Shown piece by piece: positions 16,418-23,599 of a stretch of 36,300 bases of DNA. A program made the position numbers and the translations under genes. The notes under the pieces were generated by a model that did no database searches, was not told the DNA's origin, and saw only the letters and a program-made list of their open reading frames with translations. Each line of letters opens with the position of its first letter. Positions within the stretch are counted from its first letter, which is position 1. The stretch covers positions 1 to 36,300 of the forward strand of contig CAZVYN010000039.1 in NCBI GenBank assembly GCA_964631125.1. Direction: 5' to 3'. The stretch comes from CAZVYN01 sp964631125. Its GTDB lineage: Bacteria; Eisenbacteria; RBG-16-71-46; CAIMUX01.

Positions 16418-16642
16418 CTAGGTCTCGACGAGTTGGTCCAGGATCTGCTGCTCGGACGGGAACTCGTCGCCCATCGCCCGCTTGTCCCAGAGAAGGCGGT
16501 CGTTGAGCCAGACTTTGAAGACCCCGCCCTTCCCCTCGATCATCTCCGGGCGGACGTGGAACTGCTTCTCGATGCGGGCCGCCAGACTGGAAGCCCTGGG
16601 TAAGTAGTTTCAGGCGGTGCAGTATTCGATCCGGATCTGCAT
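16418..16642 (-). CDS. SelW/SelT/SelH (Rdx) family selenoprotein, Sec at codon 11
   Basis: Read through one in-frame UGA (16612-16610), this 74-residue gene encodes a complete Rdx-family protein. It starts MQIRIEYCTA-U-NYLPRASSL, the CxxU redox motif (C8, U11) followed by the conserved NYLPRA. It continues with GKGGVFKVWLNDRLLWDK, the typical second half (G-x-F-x-V..dg..l..K). Rdx proteins are small thioredoxin-fold oxidoreductases, and many bacterial members use selenocysteine at exactly this place. ATG 16642 is preceded by an excellent agggaggaaag. A SECIS-like stem-loop lies right after the UGA (16576-16596). The frame ends in TAG at 16418. Conventional gene calling would stop at codon 10 and miss it. 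The Sec reading follows from family knowledge plus the hairpin. Confidence 0.9.
16576..16596 (-). promoter_or_regulatory. Bacterial SECIS-like stem-loop of the SelW-family gene
   Basis: On the minus strand, GGGCU pairs with GGCCC (one G-U), a 1x1 mismatch follows, then CCA pairs with UGG, closing a GUC apical loop. The loop starts 22 nt after the UGA, within the 16-37 nt known for bacterial SECIS elements, and begins with G-U as in E. coli fdhF. An alternative fold (CCAG with CUGG, 10-nt loop starting GG) uses part of the same bases. Confidence 0.7.
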
Positions 16643-16802
16643 CTTTCCTCCCTCTGGCCGGCCCGGACGCCACCTTCGCTCCGGGCGCAGGTTCGAAGGT
16701 AAACGCGGTCGGCCTGTGGATCCAGCGCGAGACGTCCGATAGATGCGAAGGGGGCTCGAGGCCGCTGGACGGCCCACCCGCACCCCAGATGAGGACGTAC
16801 GC

Positions 16803-17396
16803 ATGGAATCCGCCGCGCGAAAGTCTCAGCCCGAACCGGATCACAGGCCCGAAGAGCGCTCGGCCCAGCCCGTTCCAGCTCTCCGCGCGGTCCCCCGCCG
16901 GCTGCCGGAGGTGACCGATCTCCTCGCGCCGGTGCGTGTCCCGGCCCCGCTGGGGGTCTCTCTGGTCCTCTGGGTCTGCCTGGGGATCTCGGCCGGCTTC
17001 TTCATCGCAGCGCAGATGTACGTTTCGGCCATCAAAGGCCCGGCCCGCGAGCACCAGACGATCGAGCTGAACGAACTTGCCGCCACCGGCGAACTCGAGG
17101 CGGCCGAACTCGAGCCGCTCCTCCTCCAGGGCCCGGACGGGGCCATCCACGCGGGGAATCTCTGGCTCCGCTGGGACGAGATCGACGGAGCGAGAAGCTA
17201 CCGCCTGCGGATCTTCGGCCCGGACGGGGCTGTCATCGTCGACCCGGCGGTGGTCTACGGCACGGTCTGGAATCCGCCGGACGAGTTACTGCCGGCGCTC
17301 GACGCGGGGCGGTACACGTGGCAGGTCGACGCGCTCAGCCGAGCGGGCGTCGTGCTGGGGCGGTCGGAGAAGGAAACGTTCCAGCTCGCGGGCTGA
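16803..17396 (+). CDS. Membrane-anchored protein with Fn3-like extracytoplasmic domain, unknown
   Basis: A 197-residue protein. A charged N-terminus (about 50 residues) is followed by one membrane segment at about 55-76 (LGVSLVLWVCLGISAGFFIA), then a beta-rich domain outside the membrane (GNLWLRWDEIDGARSYRLRIFGPDGAVI ... LDAGRYTWQVDAL). That pattern of W, Y and RL repeats resembles a fibronectin type III fold. The C-terminal half of the zinc-motif protein at 34683-35669 has a very similar layout (FTWTDPGAEAYRLSIFSP), so both may use the same domain in envelope signalling. ATG 16803 has gagga upstream; the frame is open to 16743. No family name recognised. Confidence 0.65.
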   Translation: MESAARKSQPEPDHRPEERSAQPVPALRAVPRRLPEVTDLLAPVRVPAPLGVSLVLWVCLGISAGFFIAAQMYVSAIKGPAREHQTIELNELAATGELEAAELEPLLLQGPDGAIHAGNLWLRWDEIDGARSYRLRIFGPDGAVIVDPAVVYGTVWNPPDELLPALDAGRYTWQVDALSRAGVVLGRSEKETFQLAG

Positions 17397-17405
17397 CGAC
17401 CCAGT

Positions 17406-17440
17406 ACTCGGCGAACTTGAACTCGGCGATCTAGAACTCG
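17406..17440. repeat. 15-bp direct repeat at the 3' end of the small barrel gene
   Basis: The core actcggcga repeats with a 15-bp period (17406 and 17421), followed by a partial third copy starting at 17436. The second copy contains the stop codon of the minus-strand gene (17431-17433). Confidence 0.6.
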
Positions 17441-18213
17441 ACCACGATCCGGCCGCCGAAGGCGCGGGTGAGCGTGGCGAAGTTGGCGCCGTACGTCTGG
17501 TCCTGCGTCGTCCTTCGATTGGTCGAGAGTTCGAAACGCTTCGGGATCCAGTAGAGCTCCGCGCCGATCGGCCATCGCGTCGGTCGCAACTGGGCGCCCA
17601 CCTCCAGCAAGCCGTAGCGCAAACGAGTCTGGTCCTTGCCGTCGCCGCAGCTTCCGCAGAAGAGCGGGATCTGTCCCTCCCAGTCGCGCTTCGCCTCGAA
17701 GTCGACCGTCTGCACCGAGGGCCCCGCGAACAGTCCGATCGTCGGATGCAGATTCACCAGGAACGAGACCGCGGCGTGCCAGCTCGAAGTCTCGAAGCGC
17801 TCGCGGAACGAGTATTCGATGTCGCCCCCCTGTTGCTGGCGCGCGACGCGGACTTCGGTCCCCTCGAGGTCCCCGCCGCCGAAGCCGATGCGCGGGCGCA
17901 CTTCCCAGCGCGGGATCCCGGTGGCCCCGGAGGCGAGCGGTAGATGACCGATGTCCTTCGAGGAGAAGAATCGCAGTCCGAAGCCCGCCTCCCACGCCGC
18001 TTCGTCCCCGCGAATCGTGATCGGATCCAGCAGCACGTCGAAGTCTTCCTTCTCGGTGCGCGTCTGCTGGCCGCCGCCGAAGACGAAGGGATGGAGCCGC
18101 GCCTGCGCGGATGTCGCGCAGGCCATGCTCGCGAGAGCGGTGAGCGTCGTGACCGCCGCGCACCAGAGCGGGGCGCACCAGTGAGGGGCGCAGGGCGTGG
18201 ACTCGATGCGCAT
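17431..18213 (-). CDS. Predicted small outer-membrane beta-barrel protein
   Basis: A 260-residue exported protein. The N-terminus is a signal peptide (TTLTALASMACATSAQA, cleaved about residue 39). The rest alternates polar and aromatic residues in amphipathic strands (WEAGFGLRFF, WEVRPRIGFGG, WHAAVSFLVNLHP, AELYWIPKRFEL) and ends RIVVEF with a terminal Phe, as in outer-membrane barrels of 8-12 strands. Two cysteines in FCGSCGDGKD might form a loop disulfide. ATG 18213 was chosen (gaggag upstream); GTG 18216 precedes it by one codon. Near the start the protein repeats CAPHW/CAPLW, from a 15-bp DNA duplication. No function assigned. Confidence 0.7.
   Translation of the reverse strand: MRIESTPCAPHWCAPLWCAAVTTLTALASMACATSAQARLHPFVFGGGQQTRTEKEDFDVLLDPITIRGDEAAWEAGFGLRFFSSKDIGHLPLASGATGIPRWEVRPRIGFGGGDLEGTEVRVARQQQGGDIEYSFRERFETSSWHAAVSFLVNLHPTIGLFAGPSVQTVDFEAKRDWEGQIPLFCGSCGDGKDQTRLRYGLLEVGAQLRPTRWPIGAELYWIPKRFELSTNRRTTQDQTYGANFATLTRAFGGRIVVEF
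18159..18193. repeat. 15-bp tandem repeat inside a signal peptide
   Basis: Two 15-bp units starting cgcaccag (18159-18173 and 18174-18188) plus a 5-base partial copy encode the CAPHW/CAPLW repeat in the signal peptide of the barrel protein. Twelve of 15 positions are identical. Confidence 0.6.
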
Positions 18214-18249
18214 CACGGGATTCTCTCCTCCTCCATCGGCAGGGTCAGG

Positions 18250-21200
18250 TCAGCGTAGCCGGAGCAGCTTGCCGCTCTGCGCGACATCACCGGCCTGCAG
18301 GCGCACGAAGTAGACGCCGGCGCCGACCGGGTGTCCATTGTCATTGCGTCCATCCCAGACCACGGAGTGCGCGCCCGCGGCCAGCGGACCATTCACCAGC
18401 GACCGGACTCGACGTCCCACGGCATCGACGACATCGAGCGAGGCCGCGGCGTCGGCTCGCGCGAGCGAGAACTGCACGCGGGCCGAGCCGAGGAACGGAT
18501 TCGGCGAGAACCCGGACAGCTCCGTGCGCAGCGGCCGTCCCTCCGACGCGACCTCGGTGGAGACACCGCCCGGATCGAGCTCGAAATCGTCGATGTACCA
18601 ACCCTCGTAGGTGACCGCGCCGTCGCTGCCGAAACGCAGGCGGATCTGGATGCTCTGTCCGTTGAAGGGGCCGAGGTCGAACTGCGCCTGACGCCAGATG
18701 TCGTACCAACCGGACCAACACGGCATGCCGCCCGGGAACGGCGAAGCCGGGTTGCTGATCATCGTGTGCGTGTACCCGCCCACCGGCGTGATGACGCTCC
18801 AGTCGTCGCCTCCGTTCGTCGTGATCTCCACGACGGCGCCGTCCCAGGCGCGGAATCCGGTGTCTTCCTCGGCCTTGATCCAGTGCCAGAAGGAGAAGAA
18901 CCCGCCGGAGCCCAACTGGACTTCCGGCGTGACCAACGCGCCGTCGGCGGCGTCGGCATAGTCGCCATTGCCGGTGTCGCCGAACTTCCAGGCGGTCGTA
19001 CCGCCGCCGGTGTGGTTCAGTTCGGTGGAAAGATGCCACTGGTCGAGGAACGAAGGCGTGACGACTGCGTGGGTCAGATCTTGTCCGCCGGCTTCACCGT
19101 CATCCTCGAGCAGGTGCACGATGGTGAAGACGTGCATTCCCACCGCGGGATCGAAGCCCGCATTCTGCGCCTGCGCCGCGTCGGTCCCCTTCACGCGGTA
19201 GGTGATCACGTTTCCCTCGGCCACGGTTCCGGTGAAGACGTCTTCGTACCGGTCGGTCACTCCGACTCGGCTGAGCGCGAACGGCGTCTGGTCGACGCCG
19301 TCGATCCGCCACTCTACTTGCACGCCGCCGACCGCCTGGTTGTCGGTCACCTCGGCCGAAATCGGGACCGGCCAGATCGCCGCCGCCTTGTCGTCGAGAG
19401 CGATGTGCGTGACCTGAGGCGCCGTCAGGTCGACCTCCACGCGGAAGACGAACTGCTGCGCCGGGGCGCCGGCCGGCAGCGTCTCGATCAGGCCGTGCTC
19501 GACGGTGCGCCCGGAGAGGAAGTACCGCACCTCGGTGCCGAGCGGCTGCGGCGGGATGAACGCGTGGAAGGTACGCACGTCGCCGGTCGAAACCAACGCC
19601 AGACGCGTCGGCCCCTCGGTCATCGGACCGCCGACCGGTCCCGTCGAGTAGTAGACCGCGAGCGAATCCTCGATCAGTTGGTCGGGGGAGGCGAAGACGG
19701 CTGAGATCTCCCACGCCTCGATCCCCGCCTCGGTGTCGCCGAGCGGCGAGTGCAGGATGTCGAGCGAGAAACCCGGCCCGATGTTGTGGCGATCGAACGC
19801 CTCGATGATGGCGTCGTCGTGCGGCGTGCCGTCGAGGAGCGAGCCGTTGTCGTCGTCGACCGCGAGCAGATCGAAGTAGTATCCCTCGAACGTCGACTTG
19901 CGACCCGACATGGCGGTGTGGAACAGATGATCGGAGAGTTCCACGCCGGGGCCGTGCCCGAGCGACTCGGAGAGATTCTCGCGCATGTGCCAGAGCGCGC
20001 CCGCCACGACCTGACCGAGACAGTGGGCGCCGCCGCCGCACTCCGGCGCCGGCCAGACGCGCTCGTTGTCGCAGGTGCGCAGAATGGTGCCCGGGCCGCC
20101 GAAGCCACGGCCGATGTCCGGCTGGTCGGTGATCGTCGCGCCGTGATAGTCGGCGAATCCTTCGTGCTGGGAGCCGGACGCCGAGGCGGGCGCGAAGGTG
20201 AACTGCACGTCGCCGTGACCGTACTCATGGTAGACGACATCGGCGATCGACGCGATGTTCGGACAGCCGCCCCCGGCCTTGTAGAAATTGATCGTCGAGC
20301 CGTCCCAGTAGGCGTTGCAGCTCTGGTTGATGTTGACGTTGACCTGCATCTCGTAGTCGAGGCTCGTCATGGCGGGCGCGACGGCGTTGACCCAGTCGTG
20401 GACGACGTTGGTGTGGTAGAACGCATTCCTCTCGGACGCCTCGCTGTTCGAGTCGGTCCAGTTGACGTTCACGGGCGCGGCCGGTGAGCCGAACGCGGTG
20501 GAGGCCGGCTCGGGCCCACTCGCGTCTCGCACCATCGCCCAGCTACCGGTCAGAGCCGACGAGACGATCCGCGGCAGATTGTCGGGCACGGTCACGCTGA
20601 AGTCGCCGGCCCCGTCGGTGAACCCCTCTCCCGCGTTGGCGGCGGTGACGCGCAGATCGGAGACATCGAGGGCGACGAAGGGATCGAACGGGGTCGCGAG
20701 CTGGATCTCGGCCGAGGAGTGGCCGGTGATCTCCGCGTAGAAGACCTCGTTCTCCCGCCGCAGCACCTCGCCGGTCACCGCGTCGACGTAACTCCGCCAC
20801 CGGGCCCTCGGCTCGGTCACCTCGGTCCGTGTCACGTAGACCAAGCGAACCTCGACCGACCGACCGTCCTCGCTGTAGAGCGGGAGCCAGGCCAAGTGCG
20901 TCAGAGGATTCGGACCGGCCACCGCGCGGGCGCGCGGCTCGCGGCGCGCCGGAGATGTCCCGACCGCCTCGACACCTGCGGTCAGCGCGGAACGCTCGAT
21001 TCCCGTCGCCTCCAGCGCGGCCCGGGCCGCCTCATCCGCATCGTCCAGCGCCAGCCGCGGCTCGGCGGGCCGCTCCGGCGAGGGAACGAGCGAAAGGGAG
21101 AGGGAGAGGAGTCGACCCTCCGCGGAATAGACGAACGACGCACGCGCCTCCTCGACCGGAAGTCCGTCCGCCTGCTGCTCGTAGAGCGCGAACCAGGTCC

Positions 21201-21696
21201 GGCCCCGCAGTTCGATCGCCATTTCGGTCAGCTCCTCGAGCCGCGGGAGCCTCGGATCGGCGGCGGCGGCCAAGCCATAGACATGCCGCGACGCTCGGTC
21301 GATCGCGTCGGCGTCGAGCATGGCCGCGCGTGTGGCAGGGTCGACCATCCCCGGTGGGATCACGCCGGCGGCCGCGGCCGCGTCGTAGGAAGCGGGGATC
21401 GTCCGCCAGGCGAAGCCGGTCGCCTCGCTCCAGGAGGTCGACCAAGGCCGGCCGGTCGCCGCCTCGAAGGCGCTCGGGGCCGAATTCGCTGACCAGCGGG
21501 TCGAGCGTTCGACCGTCAGCTCCGGGCTCCGGGCCGGGATCTCGAGCGCCCCGAACTCTGGGACGGGCGCGACCGCCTGGGTCGGACGTGGGCCGGTGAT
21601 TGCCCCCAGCGCCGACAGCGTTAACGCCGCAATGATTCCGCGAAAGCGGCGGCGGAGGCGGGCGCGAGCGGAGATCGGGGAGGGCGCGGAGTTCAT
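18250..21696 (-). CDS. Secreted M36-like zinc metalloprotease with C-terminal FlgD-like sorting tail
   Basis: A 1148-residue exported protease. A signal peptide ends near residue 41. A propeptide with FTP/PepSY character follows (residues about 100-330, including YVDAVTGEVL). The catalytic domain has the zinc motif VVYHEYGHG with H490, E491 and H494 and a likely third ligand, E512 in QHEGFADY, as in gluzincins of the fungalysin (M36) group. Residues about 880-1060 resemble the MAM-like adhesion domain of immune-inhibitor-A proteases (FSFWHWIKAEEDTGFRAWDGA; GWYIDDFEL). The last 85 residues are a FlgD-type Ig fold (FSPNPF ... VVWDGRNDNGHPVGAGVYFVRL), used in FCB-related bacteria as a secretion or surface-attachment tail. 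It probably digests extracellular protein. A 214-bp spacer separates it from the divergent DUF1579 gene. Confidence 0.87.
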   Translation of the reverse strand: MNSAPSPISARARLRRRFRGIIAALTLSALGAITGPRPTQAVAPVPEFGALEIPARSPELTVERSTRWSANSAPSAFEAATGRPWSTSWSEATGFAWRTIPASYDAAAAAGVIPPGMVDPATRAAMLDADAIDRASRHVYGLAAAADPRLPRLEELTEMAIELRGRTWFALYEQQADGLPVEEARASFVYSAEGRLLSLSLSLVPSPERPAEPRLALDDADEAARAALEATGIERSALTAGVEAVGTSPARREPRARAVAGPNPLTHLAWLPLYSEDGRSVEVRLVYVTRTEVTEPRARWRSYVDAVTGEVLRRENEVFYAEITGHSSAEIQLATPFDPFVALDVSDLRVTAANAGEGFTDGAGDFSVTVPDNLPRIVSSALTGSWAMVRDASGPEPASTAFGSPAAPVNVNWTDSNSEASERNAFYHTNVVHDWVNAVAPAMTSLDYEMQVNVNINQSCNAYWDGSTINFYKAGGGCPNIASIADVVYHEYGHGDVQFTFAPASASGSQHEGFADYHGATITDQPDIGRGFGGPGTILRTCDNERVWPAPECGGGAHCLGQVVAGALWHMRENLSESLGHGPGVELSDHLFHTAMSGRKSTFEGYYFDLLAVDDDNGSLLDGTPHDDAIIEAFDRHNIGPGFSLDILHSPLGDTEAGIEAWEISAVFASPDQLIEDSLAVYYSTGPVGGPMTEGPTRLALVSTGDVRTFHAFIPPQPLGTEVRYFLSGRTVEHGLIETLPAGAPAQQFVFRVEVDLTAPQVTHIALDDKAAAIWPVPISAEVTDNQAVGGVQVEWRIDGVDQTPFALSRVGVTDRYEDVFTGTVAEGNVITYRVKGTDAAQAQNAGFDPAVGMHVFTIVHLLEDDGEAGGQDLTHAVVTPSFLDQWHLSTELNHTGGGTTAWKFGDTGNGDYADAADGALVTPEVQLGSGGFFSFWHWIKAEEDTGFRAWDGAVVEITTNGGDDWSVITPVGGYTHTMISNPASPFPGGMPCWSGWYDIWRQAQFDLGPFNGQSIQIRLRFGSDGAVTYEGWYIDDFELDPGGVSTEVASEGRPLRTELSGFSPNPFLGSARVQFSLARADAAASLDVVDAVGRRVRSLVNGPLAAGAHSVVWDGRNDNGHPVGAGVYFVRLQAGDVAQSGKLLRLR

Positions 21697-21910
21697 GTCG
21701 GCTCCTGGAGAGGTGTGGAAGACGGCGCTCGGGACGTCCGGACGGAGCAGGGGGGACTCGGGCGCTCCTTCGGACCGGACGGCCTGATTCTACACGCTGG
21801 CCCTAGCCCCCGCGGCGACGATGGTGCAGACTGCCACGCCCGCAGTGCCAAGCGGGCCCCGACGGGGACCCCGGTCCGTCCCCGAGCGCTCTTGTGGAGG
21901 AGGAAGATCG

Positions 21911-22546
21911 ATGAAGAAGGAACTTGTCTCGCTTTCGTTGGCCGCCGCATTCGTCCTCGGAACAGGCTTCGCGCTCGCGCAGCCCGGGCACGAGGGTCAC
22001 GACCACGGCGATCATTCCGGACACGCACATGACGCGGACCAGGCGGCGATGATGGAAGCCTGGATGAAGGCGGGAACGCCCGCCGAACAGCACCAGAAGT
22101 TGGCCGAGATGGTCGGAACGTGGGACGCGGTGGTCAAGCATTGGGGCGACCCGAGCCAGCCGCCGGCCGAGACGAAAGGCGTGACCGAGGCATCGATGGC
22201 CTTGGGAGGACGCTACCTGGAGGAGCGGTTCCAGGGCGAGATGATGGGCGCGCCGTTCCATGGCATCGGCTACACCGCCTACGACAACGTCAAGGGCAAG
22301 TACACCGGCATCTGGATGGACACCATGTCGACCGGCGTCATGGTGATGACCGGCTCGGCCGATGCGTCCGGCAAGAAGATGATGATGTCGGGCTCGATGG
22401 ACGACGCGTTCACGAAGCAAGCGATGCCGATGGAGCATGTCATCACGATCGAGAGCAAGGACAAGCACGTCTTCGAGATGTTCGTCCCGGGCGCGGACGG
22501 CAAGATGTGGAAGACGATGGAGATCAGCTACACGCGCAAGAAGTAG
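21911..22546 (+). CDS. Exported DUF1579-family protein with His-rich N-terminus
   Basis: A 211-residue protein with a clear signal peptide (MKKELVSLSLAAAFVLGTGFALA). A short histidine/aspartate-rich stretch follows (HEGHDHGDHSGHAHD) that could bind metal, then a DUF1579-type domain: LAEMVGTWDAVVKHW, GRYLEERFQGEMMGAPFHGIGYTAYDN, YTGIWMDTMSTGVMVMTG. The domain is a lipocalin-like barrel of unknown function. ATG 21911 has a strong ggaggagg. Methionine content is high (IWMDTMSTG, KKMMMSGSM), which together with the His stretch hints at soft-metal binding, but this is only inference. Confidence 0.87.
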   Translation: MKKELVSLSLAAAFVLGTGFALAQPGHEGHDHGDHSGHAHDADQAAMMEAWMKAGTPAEQHQKLAEMVGTWDAVVKHWGDPSQPPAETKGVTEASMALGGRYLEERFQGEMMGAPFHGIGYTAYDNVKGKYTGIWMDTMSTGVMVMTGSADASGKKMMMSGSMDDAFTKQAMPMEHVITIESKDKHVFEMFVPGADGKMWKTMEISYTRKK

Positions 22547-22635
22547 CGCGGTTCGTGTTCTCGGAGTCTGTGGGTCTGGGAGGAGCGACCGGCGTCGATG
22601 GGCGTCGGTCGCGCTTCCGTCGTAGGATCCCGCTC

Positions 22636-23517
22636 ATGACGCCGCACGATCCCCCTCCCCGTCGCTCCGTTCGCCCGCGCGATCTCGCCCGAGAGTTGCG
22701 TCCCGAGCAATCGCCCGCGCTCCTGCAAGAACTCCATCTCTTGACGCGGCGCGGCCAACTGAACGCCGACGCGCTGCGAAAACTGAAGCAGGTCAACCAT
22801 CTGATCCGTCTGCTGGAGCCGGCTCTCGACGACGTCTATGCGAGACATCCGGAGCCGCGGCTGCTCGACGTGGGCAGCGGCAATTCGTATCTGGGTTTCT
22901 TGCTGCACGAGGTGGTGATCGGCCCGGCGGGACGCGGCGAGATCGTTTCGCTCGAGGCGCGCGAAGAGATGACGCGGCGGTCGCGCGAACGGGCCCTCAA
23001 ACTCGGCCACACGCGGATGCGCTTCGCGACCGGCGCGATCGCGAGCTGGAGGCCGCCCGAGCGGCTGCACTTGGTCACGGCGCTGCACGCTTGCGACACC
23101 GCCACCGACGATGCGCTCGTGCTCGCGCTGCGCCATGGCGTCGATCATGTCGCGGTCGTGCCGTGTTGTCAGGCCGAGGTCGCCGCGCAGTTGGCGGCCT
23201 TGCCCAGGTCGTCCGGGCTGAACAGCCCGATGTCGCTGCTGCACGCGCACGCCTGGCATCGACGCGAGTTCGGGTCGCATCTCACGAACGTGATCCGCGC
23301 GCTCACCCTCGAGTCGTTCGGATACCAGGTGACGGTGACCGAGTTGGTCGGCTGGGAGCACTCGTTCAAGAACGAGTTGATCCTGGGTCGACGCGTGCAC
23401 GCCGAGAGTCGCCGCGCGCGCCAAGAGCTCGAGTCGCTGCTGGAGGCGACCGGTGTCGCGCCGAAGCTGACCCGCGCGCTCGGCATCGGCGGGGGGACGA
23501 CCCCACCCCCCGATTGA
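22636..23517 (+). CDS. SAM-dependent methyltransferase (Methyltransf_32/METTL25-like)
   Basis: A 293-residue protein with the SAM-binding loop LLDVGSGNSYLGFLLHEVV, an acidic strand end (IVSLEAREEM), HLVTALHACDTATDDAL and VVPCCQAEVA. The last two motifs are typical of the methyltransferase family that includes METTL25 and bacterial relatives often called RNA methyltransferases. The target is unknown. ATG 22636 was chosen since the sequence upstream in this frame is antisense-like and overlaps DUF1579 coding. It has a modest aggatc-type ribosome-binding site. It lies 89 bp after the DUF1579 gene. Confidence 0.82.
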   Translation: MTPHDPPPRRSVRPRDLARELRPEQSPALLQELHLLTRRGQLNADALRKLKQVNHLIRLLEPALDDVYARHPEPRLLDVGSGNSYLGFLLHEVVIGPAGRGEIVSLEAREEMTRRSRERALKLGHTRMRFATGAIASWRPPERLHLVTALHACDTATDDALVLALRHGVDHVAVVPCCQAEVAAQLAALPRSSGLNSPMSLLHAHAWHRREFGSHLTNVIRALTLESFGYQVTVTELVGWEHSFKNELILGRRVHAESRRARQELESLLEATGVAPKLTRALGIGGGTTPPPD

Positions 23518-23599
23518 GGCTGCGCGCGCATATCGCGCCCCTTTCCGATCCGTTATCCTCCGCGCCTTCATCAACTCTCGAGCAGGAGGAACCACGCGC

